64,000 nucleotides of DNA from Fulvivirga sp. M361 (GTDB lineage Bacteria; Bacteroidota; Bacteroidia; Cytophagales; Cyclobacteriaceae), in assembly GCF_007097395.1 (NCBI RefSeq), contig NZ_VKDC01000009.1, positions 124,001 to 188,000 on the forward strand, written 5' to 3'. The notes under the pieces were generated by a model. It was not told the DNA's origin, made no database searches, and worked only from the letters and a program-made list of their open reading frames with translations. The number at the start of each line of letters is the position of its first letter. Position 1 is the stretch's first letter. A program made the position numbers and the translations under genes. Of the stretch, positions 18,631-28,977 are shown piece after piece.

Positions 18631-19419
18631 ATGAATTATAACTATCTCCATATCGTAAATTTGGCTATACTCCTGCTCTTTTTCCCACCCCTGGATATAT
18701 ACGCTCAAAAGCAAAATGAGTCTCTCAAAAATGCATCTTACTACATAAGTCTGAATGCAGACACCCCTTCCAAAGTACATGATCTTCAGGAAGCCTCCCT
18801 GAGCATGGAATACCATGATCGTTACGGGCGAAAAAAAGAAATGACTTTCAGTATCTATGACCACAAGCGAACATTGATCACGGCGTTGGTCATGGATAAA
18901 AGCTTTGGTCTTAACCATTATACAATTGATCTGAGAGATATACAATACCAATGGAAAACAGAGCAAACTTATAGCGGAGAAATCGTTGACGATGTGGGTC
19001 GGCGTCACCAACTTTTATTCCGCCTCATCCCTGCTCCTGAGAAAGAAAAACCGGTAGTAAATATAGTGGTAAATCCACTCGATGTAGCGTGCAATGGTGT
19101 TGATGATAATGTGATAGAATACTATGGAAAGATTGAAGGAGGTAACGCTCCTTATCGCATTAGTTGGTTCGTTTTAAACGAACAAAGAACAGAACTTATT
19201 TATCAGCCGGATACGAAATTGATAAAAGATCCTACTCAAACAATGATGATCCAGGTAGATGAGCCACCGGGTTACAGTGTAGTGCTTCATGTAGTGGATG
19301 CCTGTGGTATGGAACAACAGCAGATGGCAAATGTGATATGTGAAAAAGGAAGAAAGAAGATCAATACGCTTTTTCTCGAAGAAGTTGAACCACCAGTTAA
19401 AAAGGGAGGTGGGTCATGA
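18631..19419 (+). CDS. exported protein of unknown function
   Basis: A 262-residue protein with a signal peptide (LAILLLFFPPLDIYAQ) and a mostly beta-strand body. A segment near residues 140-230 (VVNIVVNPLDVACNG ... GGNAPYRISWFVLN) has an Ig-like or SprB-repeat-like pattern with a single conserved Cys pair. It ends in ATGA overlap with the next gene, so translation is coupled. No catalytic motif is visible. It may be a periplasmic or surface adaptor. Confidence 0.6.
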   Translation: MNYNYLHIVNLAILLLFFPPLDIYAQKQNESLKNASYYISLNADTPSKVHDLQEASLSMEYHDRYGRKKEMTFSIYDHKRTLITALVMDKSFGLNHYTIDLRDIQYQWKTEQTYSGEIVDDVGRRHQLLFRLIPAPEKEKPVVNIVVNPLDVACNGVDDNVIEYYGKIEGGNAPYRISWFVLNEQRTELIYQPDTKLIKDPTQTMMIQVDEPPGYSVVLHVVDACGMEQQQMANVICEKGRKKINTLFLEEVEPPVKKGGGS

Positions 19420-19898
19420 GCTACAGAAAATGGATATTTCCTATTGTCAATCTGATAACCCTGGCTTTTGTGCTTTACATCTATGCAACAATTACACCAG
19501 CTAAAAGCGCCTATTTCCTCAATCAGGCGGTATTTGAAGCTTCTACCGCACGACAGGAGCTTGAGTTGAGGTTGGGGCATATGAAAACTGATCATCAAAA
19601 ACACCTCGACTCGTTGACGACCTTAATGCAAACGGTAGAAGATGGCTCCATGCTTGTAGAAGACTATCGGGAAGCTGTAAAAGAATATACACTTCAGCAA
19701 CAGAAATTAACGGAAACCTATACAGCGGAGCTTTGGCGACAGATCAATCAATATGTGAATGATTACGGCGAGGAACATGACTACGATTATATATTCGGTG
19801 CTACCGGTGACGGAAGTCTTATGTATGCTAACCTATCGAGGGATATTACAGATCAGATCATAACTTATATAAATAAACGCTATGAAGGGGAGAATTAA
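19416..19898 (+). CDS. membrane-anchored OmpH/Skp-like coiled-coil protein
   Basis: A 160-residue protein with one N-terminal TM helix (IVNLITLAFVLYIYATI). It is followed by a long helical hairpin rich in Q, E, K (about residues 38-120) and a C-terminal block DYDYIFGATGDGSLMYAN, which resembles the end of OmpH/Skp family chaperones. Skp chaperones hold unfolded outer-membrane proteins in the periplasm. Unlike Skp, this protein keeps an uncleaved anchor. In a locus with very large surface proteins it could serve as a dedicated periplasmic chaperone. It overlaps its neighbours on both sides. Confidence 0.65.
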   Translation: MSYRKWIFPIVNLITLAFVLYIYATITPAKSAYFLNQAVFEASTARQELELRLGHMKTDHQKHLDSLTTLMQTVEDGSMLVEDYREAVKEYTLQQQKLTETYTAELWRQINQYVNDYGEEHDYDYIFGATGDGSLMYANLSRDITDQIITYINKRYEGEN

Positions 19899-20484
19899 GT
19901 TTTTACTGCATGTCCTATGGACGGCGCTGCTCCTTCCGTTATCAGGTTGTGAAAAGGCGTTAAACACCAAAGATTACGCCAATTGGATAAAGGACACCGA
20001 TAATGGCCTGCGAGCAAAAAAGAAGGTCAATCATCATACTTTCGACCTTCAATACCTCCCGGCCGAATACGTCTGGTGGCAACGAAACAAAATGATGACG
20101 GATAAGGAAAAAATGCGGGAAGAAGTGCCTGCTATTGAAGAACTGCAATACTATACACTGACTTTGGGTATTGAAAATGACGTTGTGGATTTTGTCGATT
20201 ATGGTGTACAGGATCACACAGAGAAGCAACAGAAGCTATATTACTTCTCCTATGGTTTTCAGCAGGACCTTAAACTGGAAGTAAACGGCCGTTTACTTCC
20301 CTGTGCACTCTTTCACTTCGAACGCACTTTGGACCTGAAATCTACAAGGACTTTCGTATTGGGATTTGAAAATGACAGTAAGGACACAGAAGAGACCCGA
20401 CTTATCATTGAATCCGGCTGGCTCAGTGCAATTCCGGTGAAAATAAAAATATCCAAAAAGAACATCCCCAAACTAAGACTATGA
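19882..20484 (+). CDS. lipoprotein of unknown function
   Basis: A 200-residue protein with an SPII signal peptide (LWTALLLPLSGC; lipobox LSGC). The mature part has two cysteine-poor beta-rich halves and a WWQRN segment. It overlaps the previous gene by 17 bp and the next by 4 bp (ATGA), so it is translated with them. No family is recognised. An outer-membrane lipoprotein component of the export or display apparatus is an inference from position. Confidence 0.6.
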   Translation: MKGRIKFLLHVLWTALLLPLSGCEKALNTKDYANWIKDTDNGLRAKKKVNHHTFDLQYLPAEYVWWQRNKMMTDKEKMREEVPAIEELQYYTLTLGIENDVVDFVDYGVQDHTEKQQKLYYFSYGFQQDLKLEVNGRLLPCALFHFERTLDLKSTRTFVLGFENDSKDTEETRLIIESGWLSAIPVKIKISKKNIPKLRL

Positions 20485-23400
20485 TCAGCATTTTCCTACG
20501 TAAAAAAAGAACCATAGCATTGTTCCTCATCCTATTGATGTTTGTTCAGATTGTTCCTGTGCCTATGGCGTATGGACTTACTTCAGGACCAAGCCAACCG
20601 GAAGTACAGTCTTTTCAACCAGCAGGGGCCACCGAAATGGTCGACCTTTTTTCCGGTGATTTTAGTTATAACATCCCTCTTTTCGAGCTTCCGGGCCCCA
20701 ATGGCGGATACCCATTTAACCTTTCTTACCAATCCGGTATCACTATGGACCAGGAGGCAAGTTGGGTGGGGCTGGGCTTCAGCCTGAATCCGGGTGCTAT
20801 CAATCGCCAGATGCGCGGGCTGCCTGATGAATTCAAAGGGGATGATATCTATACAAAAATGTCAATACGTCCCAGTGTGACGGTTGGGCTCGGCGCCGGG
20901 GGTGGGTTAGAGATCTTTGGGGGAGCTGGTGAGTTAGGTTTAGGGCTCGGTATATCTCAAAATAATTACAAAGGTTTTGGCTATAGTATTGATGCTAATC
21001 TGGGTTATGGTAAAGCAGCCGGAGGCAGCCGTACCCGTCCGCTAAACCTTGGTATTAGCCTGGATCCAAAAGAGGGAATTGGTGTGAACCCCTCTGTGTC
21101 TCTTGACACCAAAATGGGGCAGTTAGGCGTAGGGGCTGCATACAATTCAAAAGCAGGCCTTATGAATGTTTCTATGACCCATAGATCCCCATTTACATTA
21201 AGCTACAAAAATAAGGCTGGTAAAGAAAAGTCTTTAAGTCAGGGCGCTTCTTCGGCTGCTCTTAGCCTTGCCCATTCGGGTTATACTCCACAGGTATCCA
21301 TGCCTATGCGTACGGTTAATATTGCCGCCCAGATCAAAGCCGGGGGGTCATGGTGGGGGGTCTTTTTGTATCCTTACATATCTGGTTTTTATAACGAGCA
21401 GTGGCTTAAAAACGATAAGAAGAGGATACGCGCTAACGCATACGGATACATGAACTATCAGCATGCCGCTGACCCTGAAGATATGCTAGACATCAATCGG
21501 GAGAAAGACGGAATGGTAAGCAGGGAGGTTCCGAATCTGGCAATCCCGTCACTCACCTACGACATTTATTCCGTTACCGGACAAGGTATCGGTGCTATGT
21601 ACAGGCCCATGAGAAATGATTATGGAGTTGTGCATGATCCCGAGGCTATCTCGAAATCGACGGGTGTCTCTTTTGGTGTTGACGCTGCTGCTACTTTAGC
21701 ACATGCCGGTGTTAATCTGAGTATCAATCATTCCAGATCAGTTTCAGGAAGGTGGGCTGAAGATAATGCCATGAATGATCATCACTTTACGGAAAAGTCT
21801 GTAGATGATCTTAATGAGCCGTGGTACTTCAAAGTACACGGGGAGCCCTCCGGTGAAAGGTTTTCCACCCTGGAAAACCTGGGAGGGGATGAAGCGGTAA
21901 GAGTAAAGCTGACAGGTAGCAACAGTGAGCCTCAGGCCTCTACCAGTCTGGAGAACGACAGCTGGACAGGTGTTGCTCCCAAAAATGCTCAAGACAATCA
22001 AGAGCGAAAATCACGTAGCCAGGTAATTCAGCCTATTACCAATGAACAATTACTCAATAGTTCCGGGAACGAACTAATATCACTGTTCAAAGTGAACTAT
22101 ATGGACCAAAACGGGAGTACACGTTCTTTCAATCGAACCTCACTCCCTGAGCATCATATAGCTGGTCTTACTGCTTTAACACAGGAAGGTATGCGCTACA
22201 ATTATGCCATACCTGCCTATAATCTCCATCAGGAAGAAGTGAGCTTCAGTGTCAGAAAACAATCCGGTCAGGTATCCCGGGTAAATGCCGGTAATGGGGG
22301 AAGTGGTGATCCTGACTACACGCACACAGGTACGGATAACTTTCTTAAAAGAGTGGAGATGCCCCCTTATGCACATTCTTACTTATTGACTTCCATAACC
22401 GGCCCCGATTATGTTGATGTTAGTGGTGACGGTTTAAGTCCGGATGATCTGGGTTACTGGGTCAAATTCACTTATCAAAAGACAACGACCAATACTGATC
22501 GTTATAAATGGAGGGACCCTTACTCTAAGGCCCATTTCCAGGAAGGCTGGGAGACTGACCCGAGGGATGATAAAGGAAGTTTTGTCTATGGCGAAAAGGA
22601 ATTATGGTACCTTACCCAGGCGGAGACCAAATCACACATTGCTACTTTCTCCTTACAGACAAGACAGGATGGGCGTGGAGTGGCAGCGAAACTACAGGAC
22701 GTTAATAACCAGGGAAAAACCGTACAGGCATTAAGCGAGATCAAACTCTTTACGCGGTCTGCGGGAAGCCAGTATCCTATTAAATCAGTGAAGTTCGATT
22801 ATGATTATTCGCTGTGTCCCGGCGTATTCAACAATGGTTCGGGTGGGGGAAAACTTACCCTTAAGAAATTGTGGTTTGAGTATGGTAGCAGTACACGTGG
22901 AAGCCTGAATCCGTATGAATTTACCTATCATAATAATAATCCGGCCTATGATCTGCTGGCCTATGACCGCTGGGGGAGCTACAAACCCTATCCGGCACAG
23001 GATTATGAATATAATCGTGACTTTCCCTACAGCGAACAGGACCCGGCAAAAAAAGATACAATCGATAGTCAGGCAGCCGTTTGGAGTCTCAAACAAATAC
23101 AACTACCCTCCGGTGGAAAAATAATGATTGACTATGAGACCGATGATTATGCCTATGTACAACACTTGCAGGCGATGCAAATGACCGCTATAGCGGACCC
23201 ATATACCGCAGTAAATCAGGCACAAACTTCCAATCGGTTTAACCTGAAGGACGAAGATCTTAAGATCCGGTTTAAACTTGAAAAACCTCTTCCCGGGGAT
23301 TTTAATGGAGATCAACGTAAGGAAGTGCTCAAGTATCTGGATGAAAAAAGAAAACAGGTCTTTTTTAAGACCAAAATTAACCTCAGAAGCACCGGGGAAA

Positions 23401-25325
23401 ACTTTCATGAGCACATCTCCGGGTATGCTGATATCGATTTCAACGCTTCTATGGGGTTGGAAAAAGAAACGGCCGGTGACTATATCTATGGATATTTTTA
23501 CCTCAAAGGAGAAGAAGGACGTCATCCCTTCTCCCTAAGGGCATGGCAGCATATCCGTACCAACCAACCTGACCTGGCCAATTCAGGGCGAAAGCTGCAA
23601 CAAACTAACAGTGCAACCAAGCGGGTTAAGCAGATGAAGAGCCTTGGCAGTGTAGCAGCACAACTCCGTCAGATGTTCGGTGGGTTCTATAGTTTCTGCC
23701 ACCAAAAGGGATGGGGCCGTGATGTTATAGTGGATAAGTCATGGATACGTATGAAGTCTCCGGATAAGATAAAATATGGTGGAGGTCTGCGCGTACGTCA
23801 GATCACCATGACGGACGCATGGCCCGAAGATGAAGAAGGTATCTACGGACAGGTTTATGAATATACAATAGAAGAGGAAGGAGCAGAGATCAGTAGTGGT
23901 GTGGCCGCGTATGAACCTTTTATAGGCGGGGAAGAAAATGCGCTGCGTCATGCCAAAAGATATACTAATTCTGTACCACTCCGGTCAGATAATAACTTGT
24001 TTTTTGAGTATCCCATCAATGAGACCTACTACCCGGGCCCGCAGGTGGGCTACCGTCAGGTGAAGGTTATGAGTTTGCCGGCAGCATATCATGTGGGTAA
24101 AGAGGTGAAGAATATTACCCTTTCTGATGGAAATCCCTTGTTTCCTTCGGGAGATGGTGTCAGCTATGGCACTTCCGGTATGACTGTACATGAGTTTTAT
24201 ACCGCTAAAGACTTTCCCGTACTCACTGACGAGACCGAAAAAGACGATAAACCCTATAAGCTTTCTGTGATCATCCCATTCCTGGGGAGTATTACCGTTT
24301 CCAAACTTTCCACCAGCCAGGGGTACAGCGTCATTACCAATGACATGCATGGTAAACTCAAGCAGGTGAGCAACTATCGTCAGGACCGCCTGGGGAATGT
24401 AGATGCCGATCCCATGTCATGGGTAAGATATAACTACAGGTCTGATGAGCGCTTTCAGGATAGAGAAAATGTCTTTGAGGTAACCAATATTTTCAAAGAT
24501 AACGGCGATGGGACCTTGAGCATTCCCGGGGAAAGTGATTCAAACGAAAGCGCCGTGCCTAAATATACTTTAGGGCAGGAAAGTGAATTTTTCATGGATA
24601 TGCGCCAGTTTGAGGACAGGTCATGGGGAGGAAGCGGGACTACTAATGTGGATATTGTCATGATACCCTTGATCTTTGTAGTAGTTCCTGTTCCTATTCC
24701 TACCGTCTGGCCAAACATCAGTAAAGACACCCGTCAGATGCGAACGGCGGTCACCAATAAAGTCATTTTCAGGTCTGGGATACTGGAAAGTGTAGAGGCC
24801 TATGATGGGGGGTCACTCATTACAACACAAAACCTCAAATGGGATAAATTAACAGGTACACCTGTACTGACATCGGTAAACAATAACTTTGATGATCCGG
24901 TATATACCTACACTATTCCCGCTTACACTGAGTATCAGGGTATGGGGGCTGCCTATAAAAATGTAGGATTGACCTTCTCTCTCACAGATGTACGTACTGC
25001 AGGCAGGCCTGAGGACAACTCGTATCGCTTCTCTACTCCGGTAATGGACGATGTACTCTTCCCCGGTGATGAAGTCATTATGTATCCGGTTAGTGAAGGG
25101 TCTGATCCTGTGGGCTTAGCCATTTATACGGGAAAAGAAGAAGGAGCCCACAGACTATTCAGCGTTACTCCCTTGCCGGACGCTGCCTACCAAGCACTGG
25201 TCGTGCGCTCCGGAAGGAGAAATCTACTGGCTGCTACGGCAGGAACCATAAGTGCGCTTGATGACCCCTCGGTTCCCGGCAGCAATGTTTCATACAGCAA
25301 GATCATAACCTTACCCAACGAGTAA
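20481..25325 (+). CDS. giant YD/RHS-shell-like secreted protein, 1614 aa
   Basis: The leader (residues 1-32) is a signal peptide (IALFLILLMFVQIVPVPMAYG). The next block, ATEMVDLFSGDFSYNIPLFE followed by GGYPFNLSYQSGI and SWVGLGFSLNPGAINR, is the standard opening of giant Bacteroidota RHS-associated proteins. The rest is tyrosine- and glycine-rich, strand-forming and dotted with YD-like pairs (YDYSLCPG, YDRWGSYKP, YETDDYAY). It has no toxin-like tail and no terminal YD core. The domain order recalls the B half of Tc toxin cocoons, with the RHS protein 7.6 kb downstream as a C-like half, but that is inference. It overlaps the lipoprotein gene by 4 bp. Confidence 0.75.
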   Translation: MISIFLRKKRTIALFLILLMFVQIVPVPMAYGLTSGPSQPEVQSFQPAGATEMVDLFSGDFSYNIPLFELPGPNGGYPFNLSYQSGITMDQEASWVGLGFSLNPGAINRQMRGLPDEFKGDDIYTKMSIRPSVTVGLGAGGGLEIFGGAGELGLGLGISQNNYKGFGYSIDANLGYGKAAGGSRTRPLNLGISLDPKEGIGVNPSVSLDTKMGQLGVGAAYNSKAGLMNVSMTHRSPFTLSYKNKAGKEKSLSQGASSAALSLAHSGYTPQVSMPMRTVNIAAQIKAGGSWWGVFLYPYISGFYNEQWLKNDKKRIRANAYGYMNYQHAADPEDMLDINREKDGMVSREVPNLAIPSLTYDIYSVTGQGIGAMYRPMRNDYGVVHDPEAISKSTGVSFGVDAAATLAHAGVNLSINHSRSVSGRWAEDNAMNDHHFTEKSVDDLNEPWYFKVHGEPSGERFSTLENLGGDEAVRVKLTGSNSEPQASTSLENDSWTGVAPKNAQDNQERKSRSQVIQPITNEQLLNSSGNELISLFKVNYMDQNGSTRSFNRTSLPEHHIAGLTALTQEGMRYNYAIPAYNLHQEEVSFSVRKQSGQVSRVNAGNGGSGDPDYTHTGTDNFLKRVEMPPYAHSYLLTSITGPDYVDVSGDGLSPDDLGYWVKFTYQKTTTNTDRYKWRDPYSKAHFQEGWETDPRDDKGSFVYGEKELWYLTQAETKSHIATFSLQTRQDGRGVAAKLQDVNNQGKTVQALSEIKLFTRSAGSQYPIKSVKFDYDYSLCPGVFNNGSGGGKLTLKKLWFEYGSSTRGSLNPYEFTYHNNNPAYDLLAYDRWGSYKPYPAQDYEYNRDFPYSEQDPAKKDTIDSQAAVWSLKQIQLPSGGKIMIDYETDDYAYVQHLQAMQMTAIADPYTAVNQAQTSNRFNLKDEDLKIRFKLEKPLPGDFNGDQRKEVLKYLDEKRKQVFFKTKINLRSTGENFHEHISGYADIDFNASMGLEKETAGDYIYGYFYLKGEEGRHPFSLRAWQHIRTNQPDLANSGRKLQQTNSATKRVKQMKSLGSVAAQLRQMFGGFYSFCHQKGWGRDVIVDKSWIRMKSPDKIKYGGGLRVRQITMTDAWPEDEEGIYGQVYEYTIEEEGAEISSGVAAYEPFIGGEENALRHAKRYTNSVPLRSDNNLFFEYPINETYYPGPQVGYRQVKVMSLPAAYHVGKEVKNITLSDGNPLFPSGDGVSYGTSGMTVHEFYTAKDFPVLTDETEKDDKPYKLSVIIPFLGSITVSKLSTSQGYSVITNDMHGKLKQVSNYRQDRLGNVDADPMSWVRYNYRSDERFQDRENVFEVTNIFKDNGDGTLSIPGESDSNESAVPKYTLGQESEFFMDMRQFEDRSWGGSGTTNVDIVMIPLIFVVVPVPIPTVWPNISKDTRQMRTAVTNKVIFRSGILESVEAYDGGSLITTQNLKWDKLTGTPVLTSVNNNFDDPVYTYTIPAYTEYQGMGAAYKNVGLTFSLTDVRTAGRPEDNSYRFSTPVMDDVLFPGDEVIMYPVSEGSDPVGLAIYTGKEEGAHRLFSVTPLPDAAYQALVVRSGRRNLLAATAGTISALDDPSVPGSNVSYSKIITLPNE

Positions 25326-25332
25326 AGATTTG

Positions 25333-28300
25333 ATGATGAATAGTAACCAACGACATACCCCATCTTTCCTGTTCAGCATATGCCTTGTGATATTCACCAC
25401 TGGATTCATCACAGCATCCGCGCAAAACCTGGTGCCGGACAACATAGAAAAAGCGGCATTGCTAGCACTCTACAACAGCACGGATGGTGAAAACTGGACG
25501 TCCAACCAATGGACTTTGGGACAGATCAATAGCTATCCCGATTCAGCACTTTTCGGAGTAGAGGTCTCTAATGGAGATATCACGTCCATTAACCTTACCT
25601 TTTCAGGTTTGTCCGGAACATTGCCGGCAGCGTTAAATGACCTGCAAGAGTTGGTGCATCTTTCCTTTCGGAATAATGCCTTATCAGGAGCCATCCCTGA
25701 CCTCAGCGCTTTGAAGAAGCTGGAAGTACTGGACTTTTATTTCAATGATTTCTCAGGCGCTATACCTGCTACGCTCGGTAGCCTTTCTGCCTTAAGGACA
25801 CTGAACCTTACCAGCCGGTCGAATACGGCAGTCAAACTGACCGGCCCCATACCTACTCAGTTTTCGGGGCTTACCAATTTAGAGTCTTTATACCTGAGCT
25901 ATAATGACCTGGGCCAACCTGAGGCCATCCCTGCCTCATTTTCCGGTTTGAACAGTCTTAGGGTGCTGGAACTTACCAATTGCGGCCTTGTACCATTATC
26001 CGTATCCACCGGACTCTCAGGCCTTGCAAGCCTCCTAAACCTTGGACTTGGACAGAACCCGTCTTTTGTGTTGCCGGATGGCACGCTGCCGGATGTCTTG
26101 GTCAATCTGCCGTCACTGCGCAACCTAACGCTCACACAAAATGGTTTTAACAAGTTACCCGCTTCTTTCGATCTTCTGCTCAATCTTGATTATCTCCATC
26201 TGGGCAGTACGAACTATGCTGATACAAGCAGATTAGCAAGTGTGGTAGACACGCTCCGGAACAGTCCTAAGTTAAAAACGCTCTTGCTCACCAATTGTAA
26301 CCTCTCCGGTCTGCCCTCTAACTTTCCGCAACTTACTAAGCTTGAGAACCTCTACATAGGAAACAATAACAATTTACAAACCGCTCAATGGGAAGTCATC
26401 GGACAGATGCCCGCCCTTACCAACCTGTATGCCAATTCCTGTAGTTTATCCGAATTACCCGCTACCTTGGCTGATCTCACTACGTTGAGGGGATTGTACT
26501 TGCAGCTGAATCAGTTAAATCCCGTTCCTGATGTTATTCGGGATATTCCTGCCCTGACGCACCTCAACCTTAGCTATAACGGTATTACCGGACTTCCCTC
26601 ATGGACAGGCACAGGCAATACCCCTTCCTGGCAGTTTCTTTATCTCAATAATAATCAGATCCCACTTCCCTTGCCTTCTAATTTTGCCGGGCTGACTAAC
26701 CTGAGATACCTGAATATGTCGCGCAACAATCTGGATGGCACGTTACCTTCCTATTTTTCCGGTTTCAGCAGTATTTATTACCTGGACCTTAGCCATAATC
26801 AGCTGGATTCTCCCCTGCCCGATTTAAGCGGGTGGAATGTACTGAGCTCTGTTTATCTCCAACACAACGAATTTACCGGTGACCTGCCCGGATACTTGTC
26901 GAATGTTTCCATCACCAAATCAGTCGTTGATATCAGTCACAATCATTTCGAAGGCTTTCCCGCCTATAACGCTTCTTCATCACTGAGCCTTTATTTGGAT
27001 AATAATAAGTTCAATTTCTCCGATATTGTCAGGCAAACACCAGCCCTGAGAGCATTTCGTTATGCGCCACAGGATTCCATAGATACTGAAAAGCAACTTA
27101 AAGCCTTTGACGGAGGTACGTTGACACTGACTGCCCATGTCGATACTGCTACAACACCCCAAAGTAGTTTTCAATGGTTCAAATATGTGGATGGTATAAA
27201 TGACATTTCCCTTACGAGTGCTGTACCTGGCGGATACCGGCATACGATCAATGTAACCTCTGCTGATGACGGTTCGATTTACTATTATAAGATCACTAAC
27301 ACTTCCTATCCTGTGTTGACCCTCCAAGGGCGAAGACAATACCTTACTGTATTGTGTGGCATCCTTCCGGACCAGTTGGATTTCAATGCCCAACGTTATC
27401 TATGTGCGATCAAGTTCACTCCATTGGTGTCCTATCCCGGCAGGTGTCGTACATTGTCGTGGTCATGGGATTTTGGAGACACAGGTACCTCTGCTTATGA
27501 GTCACCCTGGCATGTCTACGCGGCAGATGGCACGTATGATGTGTCCATGCGCATTCGATACACCTGTGGTTCGTGTATAGGAGATACCACTTTGGTAAAA
27601 CCGGTATCGTTCAGCCTGCCTCAAGAGTTGCTCATGGATTCCTTGTTAAGCGTTACTACCGATGTCCGGGAAAGGGTAGTAGCGGTTACTTCCACTACAT
27701 TTTCGGATGCATGGCCATTACAATTTGAAAACACAGGCCTTGACAACCTCAGCAGCTATCAGAATGGCACCAATGGGGTTTGGAGAAATGAAGGGGTGCA
27801 TGTATACGATGTGCCGCGGACACTTTCTTCATCTACCCGCATTGATAAGGACGGGGTCTTTACACTGGAACATTTCAATTGGCAAATGGCAGAAGCCGAT
27901 CTTATACCGGATTGGATAAAAGCCAACACGATGACCGAGTATAGCGCCTTTAGCTATGAATTGGAAAACAAAGATGTACTTGGCATAAATTCCGCAGCAC
28001 TCTATGACTATGGTGGCCATTTGCCGTCAGCTAATGGGGTCAACATGCGTAACAATGAAATGGCTTTCACAGGTTTCGAATTCCTGGACAATAAAGCTTC
28101 GGGTAATTGGCTTTTTGGGAACCAATCCGTGCCTGCCTATGATTTCTTTGCCATTAGGATGGGCTGGAACTATATGGCTGTGGTAGAGGCACGTATGTCA
28201 GAACTGGTAGAAGTAGAAAAAGGTGATGTCAGTGCCCGGCATCTGATGGGCTTCTTTAACAAACGCATGAACTATATTGGCAACAACGATATCATATGCA

Positions 28301-28977
28301 TGGAAGAACATCCCACAGACCCTGACCTTACCCTGGTGGTTTTCCGCAGAGCGCCTTTTGAAGGATTATGGACAGGCCGGCTTCGTGTGCGAAATAATGT
28401 AACCCCTGTTATCAGTCCGGATATTGATAATACCATGGCCCATACCGGTAGGAGTAGTCTGAGGGTCACCGGAGATAAATCATTTAAGCAAGAATTGCTT
28501 CAACTGGACTCAGGAAAGACTTATATGCTTAGTACCTGGGTTTCCATCAATGAAGCAAGCCTGACTCCCCTTGTTCCGGGAAGTGGGCCCGGCATCGACG
28601 TGATCTTCAAGGATAAAGATGATGTAGTGCTGTCTACGGCTTCACTCACGTCCATTGGCAGGTCAATAGAATCCTGGTATCAGCTGAAAGGTATTTTTGC
28701 TGTTCCCGCACGGAATGTGATAGTGGAGTTGAAATTTAAAACGGGCAATGCCACCACAGCCTGGTTTGATGATCTACGCTTACATCCCAACAAAGGCAAT
28801 ATGAAAAGCTATGTATATGACCTAGAGGATTACCGGCTTCAGGCAGTATTGGACGAAGAAAATTTTGCTTCCTTTTTCTACTATGATGTAGAAGGAAATC
28901 TTTACCTGACCAAAAAGGAAACGGAGGAGGGGATAAAGACCATATCCCAAAACGTAAGTTACATACGCGAAAGATGA
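25333..28977 (+). CDS. large LRR/Ig/PKD surface protein, ~1214 aa
   Basis: A signal peptide is followed by a long leucine-rich repeat array (about residues 33-575; units such as LNLTFSGLSGTLPAAL and LDLSHNQLDSPLPD). An Ig-like segment (about 590-675, FQWFKYVDG ... SIYYYKITN) and a PKD domain (677-760, WSWDFGDTGTS) come next. A galactose-binding-like jelly roll (about 1000-1150, SLRVTGDKSF ... WFDDLRLHP) precedes a short YD-like end (YVYDLEDYRLQ). LRR and PKD domains usually bind proteins or glycans outside the cell. The LRR-Ig block is paralogous to one inside the RHS protein of this operon. It starts 5-8 bp after the previous gene. Confidence 0.8.
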   Translation: MMNSNQRHTPSFLFSICLVIFTTGFITASAQNLVPDNIEKAALLALYNSTDGENWTSNQWTLGQINSYPDSALFGVEVSNGDITSINLTFSGLSGTLPAALNDLQELVHLSFRNNALSGAIPDLSALKKLEVLDFYFNDFSGAIPATLGSLSALRTLNLTSRSNTAVKLTGPIPTQFSGLTNLESLYLSYNDLGQPEAIPASFSGLNSLRVLELTNCGLVPLSVSTGLSGLASLLNLGLGQNPSFVLPDGTLPDVLVNLPSLRNLTLTQNGFNKLPASFDLLLNLDYLHLGSTNYADTSRLASVVDTLRNSPKLKTLLLTNCNLSGLPSNFPQLTKLENLYIGNNNNLQTAQWEVIGQMPALTNLYANSCSLSELPATLADLTTLRGLYLQLNQLNPVPDVIRDIPALTHLNLSYNGITGLPSWTGTGNTPSWQFLYLNNNQIPLPLPSNFAGLTNLRYLNMSRNNLDGTLPSYFSGFSSIYYLDLSHNQLDSPLPDLSGWNVLSSVYLQHNEFTGDLPGYLSNVSITKSVVDISHNHFEGFPAYNASSSLSLYLDNNKFNFSDIVRQTPALRAFRYAPQDSIDTEKQLKAFDGGTLTLTAHVDTATTPQSSFQWFKYVDGINDISLTSAVPGGYRHTINVTSADDGSIYYYKITNTSYPVLTLQGRRQYLTVLCGILPDQLDFNAQRYLCAIKFTPLVSYPGRCRTLSWSWDFGDTGTSAYESPWHVYAADGTYDVSMRIRYTCGSCIGDTTLVKPVSFSLPQELLMDSLLSVTTDVRERVVAVTSTTFSDAWPLQFENTGLDNLSSYQNGTNGVWRNEGVHVYDVPRTLSSSTRIDKDGVFTLEHFNWQMAEADLIPDWIKANTMTEYSAFSYELENKDVLGINSAALYDYGGHLPSANGVNMRNNEMAFTGFEFLDNKASGNWLFGNQSVPAYDFFAIRMGWNYMAVVEARMSELVEVEKGDVSARHLMGFFNKRMNYIGNNDIICMEEHPTDPDLTLVVFRRAPFEGLWTGRLRVRNNVTPVISPDIDNTMAHTGRSSLRVTGDKSFKQELLQLDSGKTYMLSTWVSINEASLTPLVPGSGPGIDVIFKDKDDVVLSTASLTSIGRSIESWYQLKGIFAVPARNVIVELKFKTGNATTAWFDDLRLHPNKGNMKSYVYDLEDYRLQAVLDEENFASFFYYDVEGNLYLTKKETEEGIKTISQNVSYIRER

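Noticed and set aside
23103-23525. 140-codon minus-strand frame inside the 1614-aa gene
   Set aside because: A shadow of the real plus-strand gene, whose frame is uninterrupted and part of a coupled operon.
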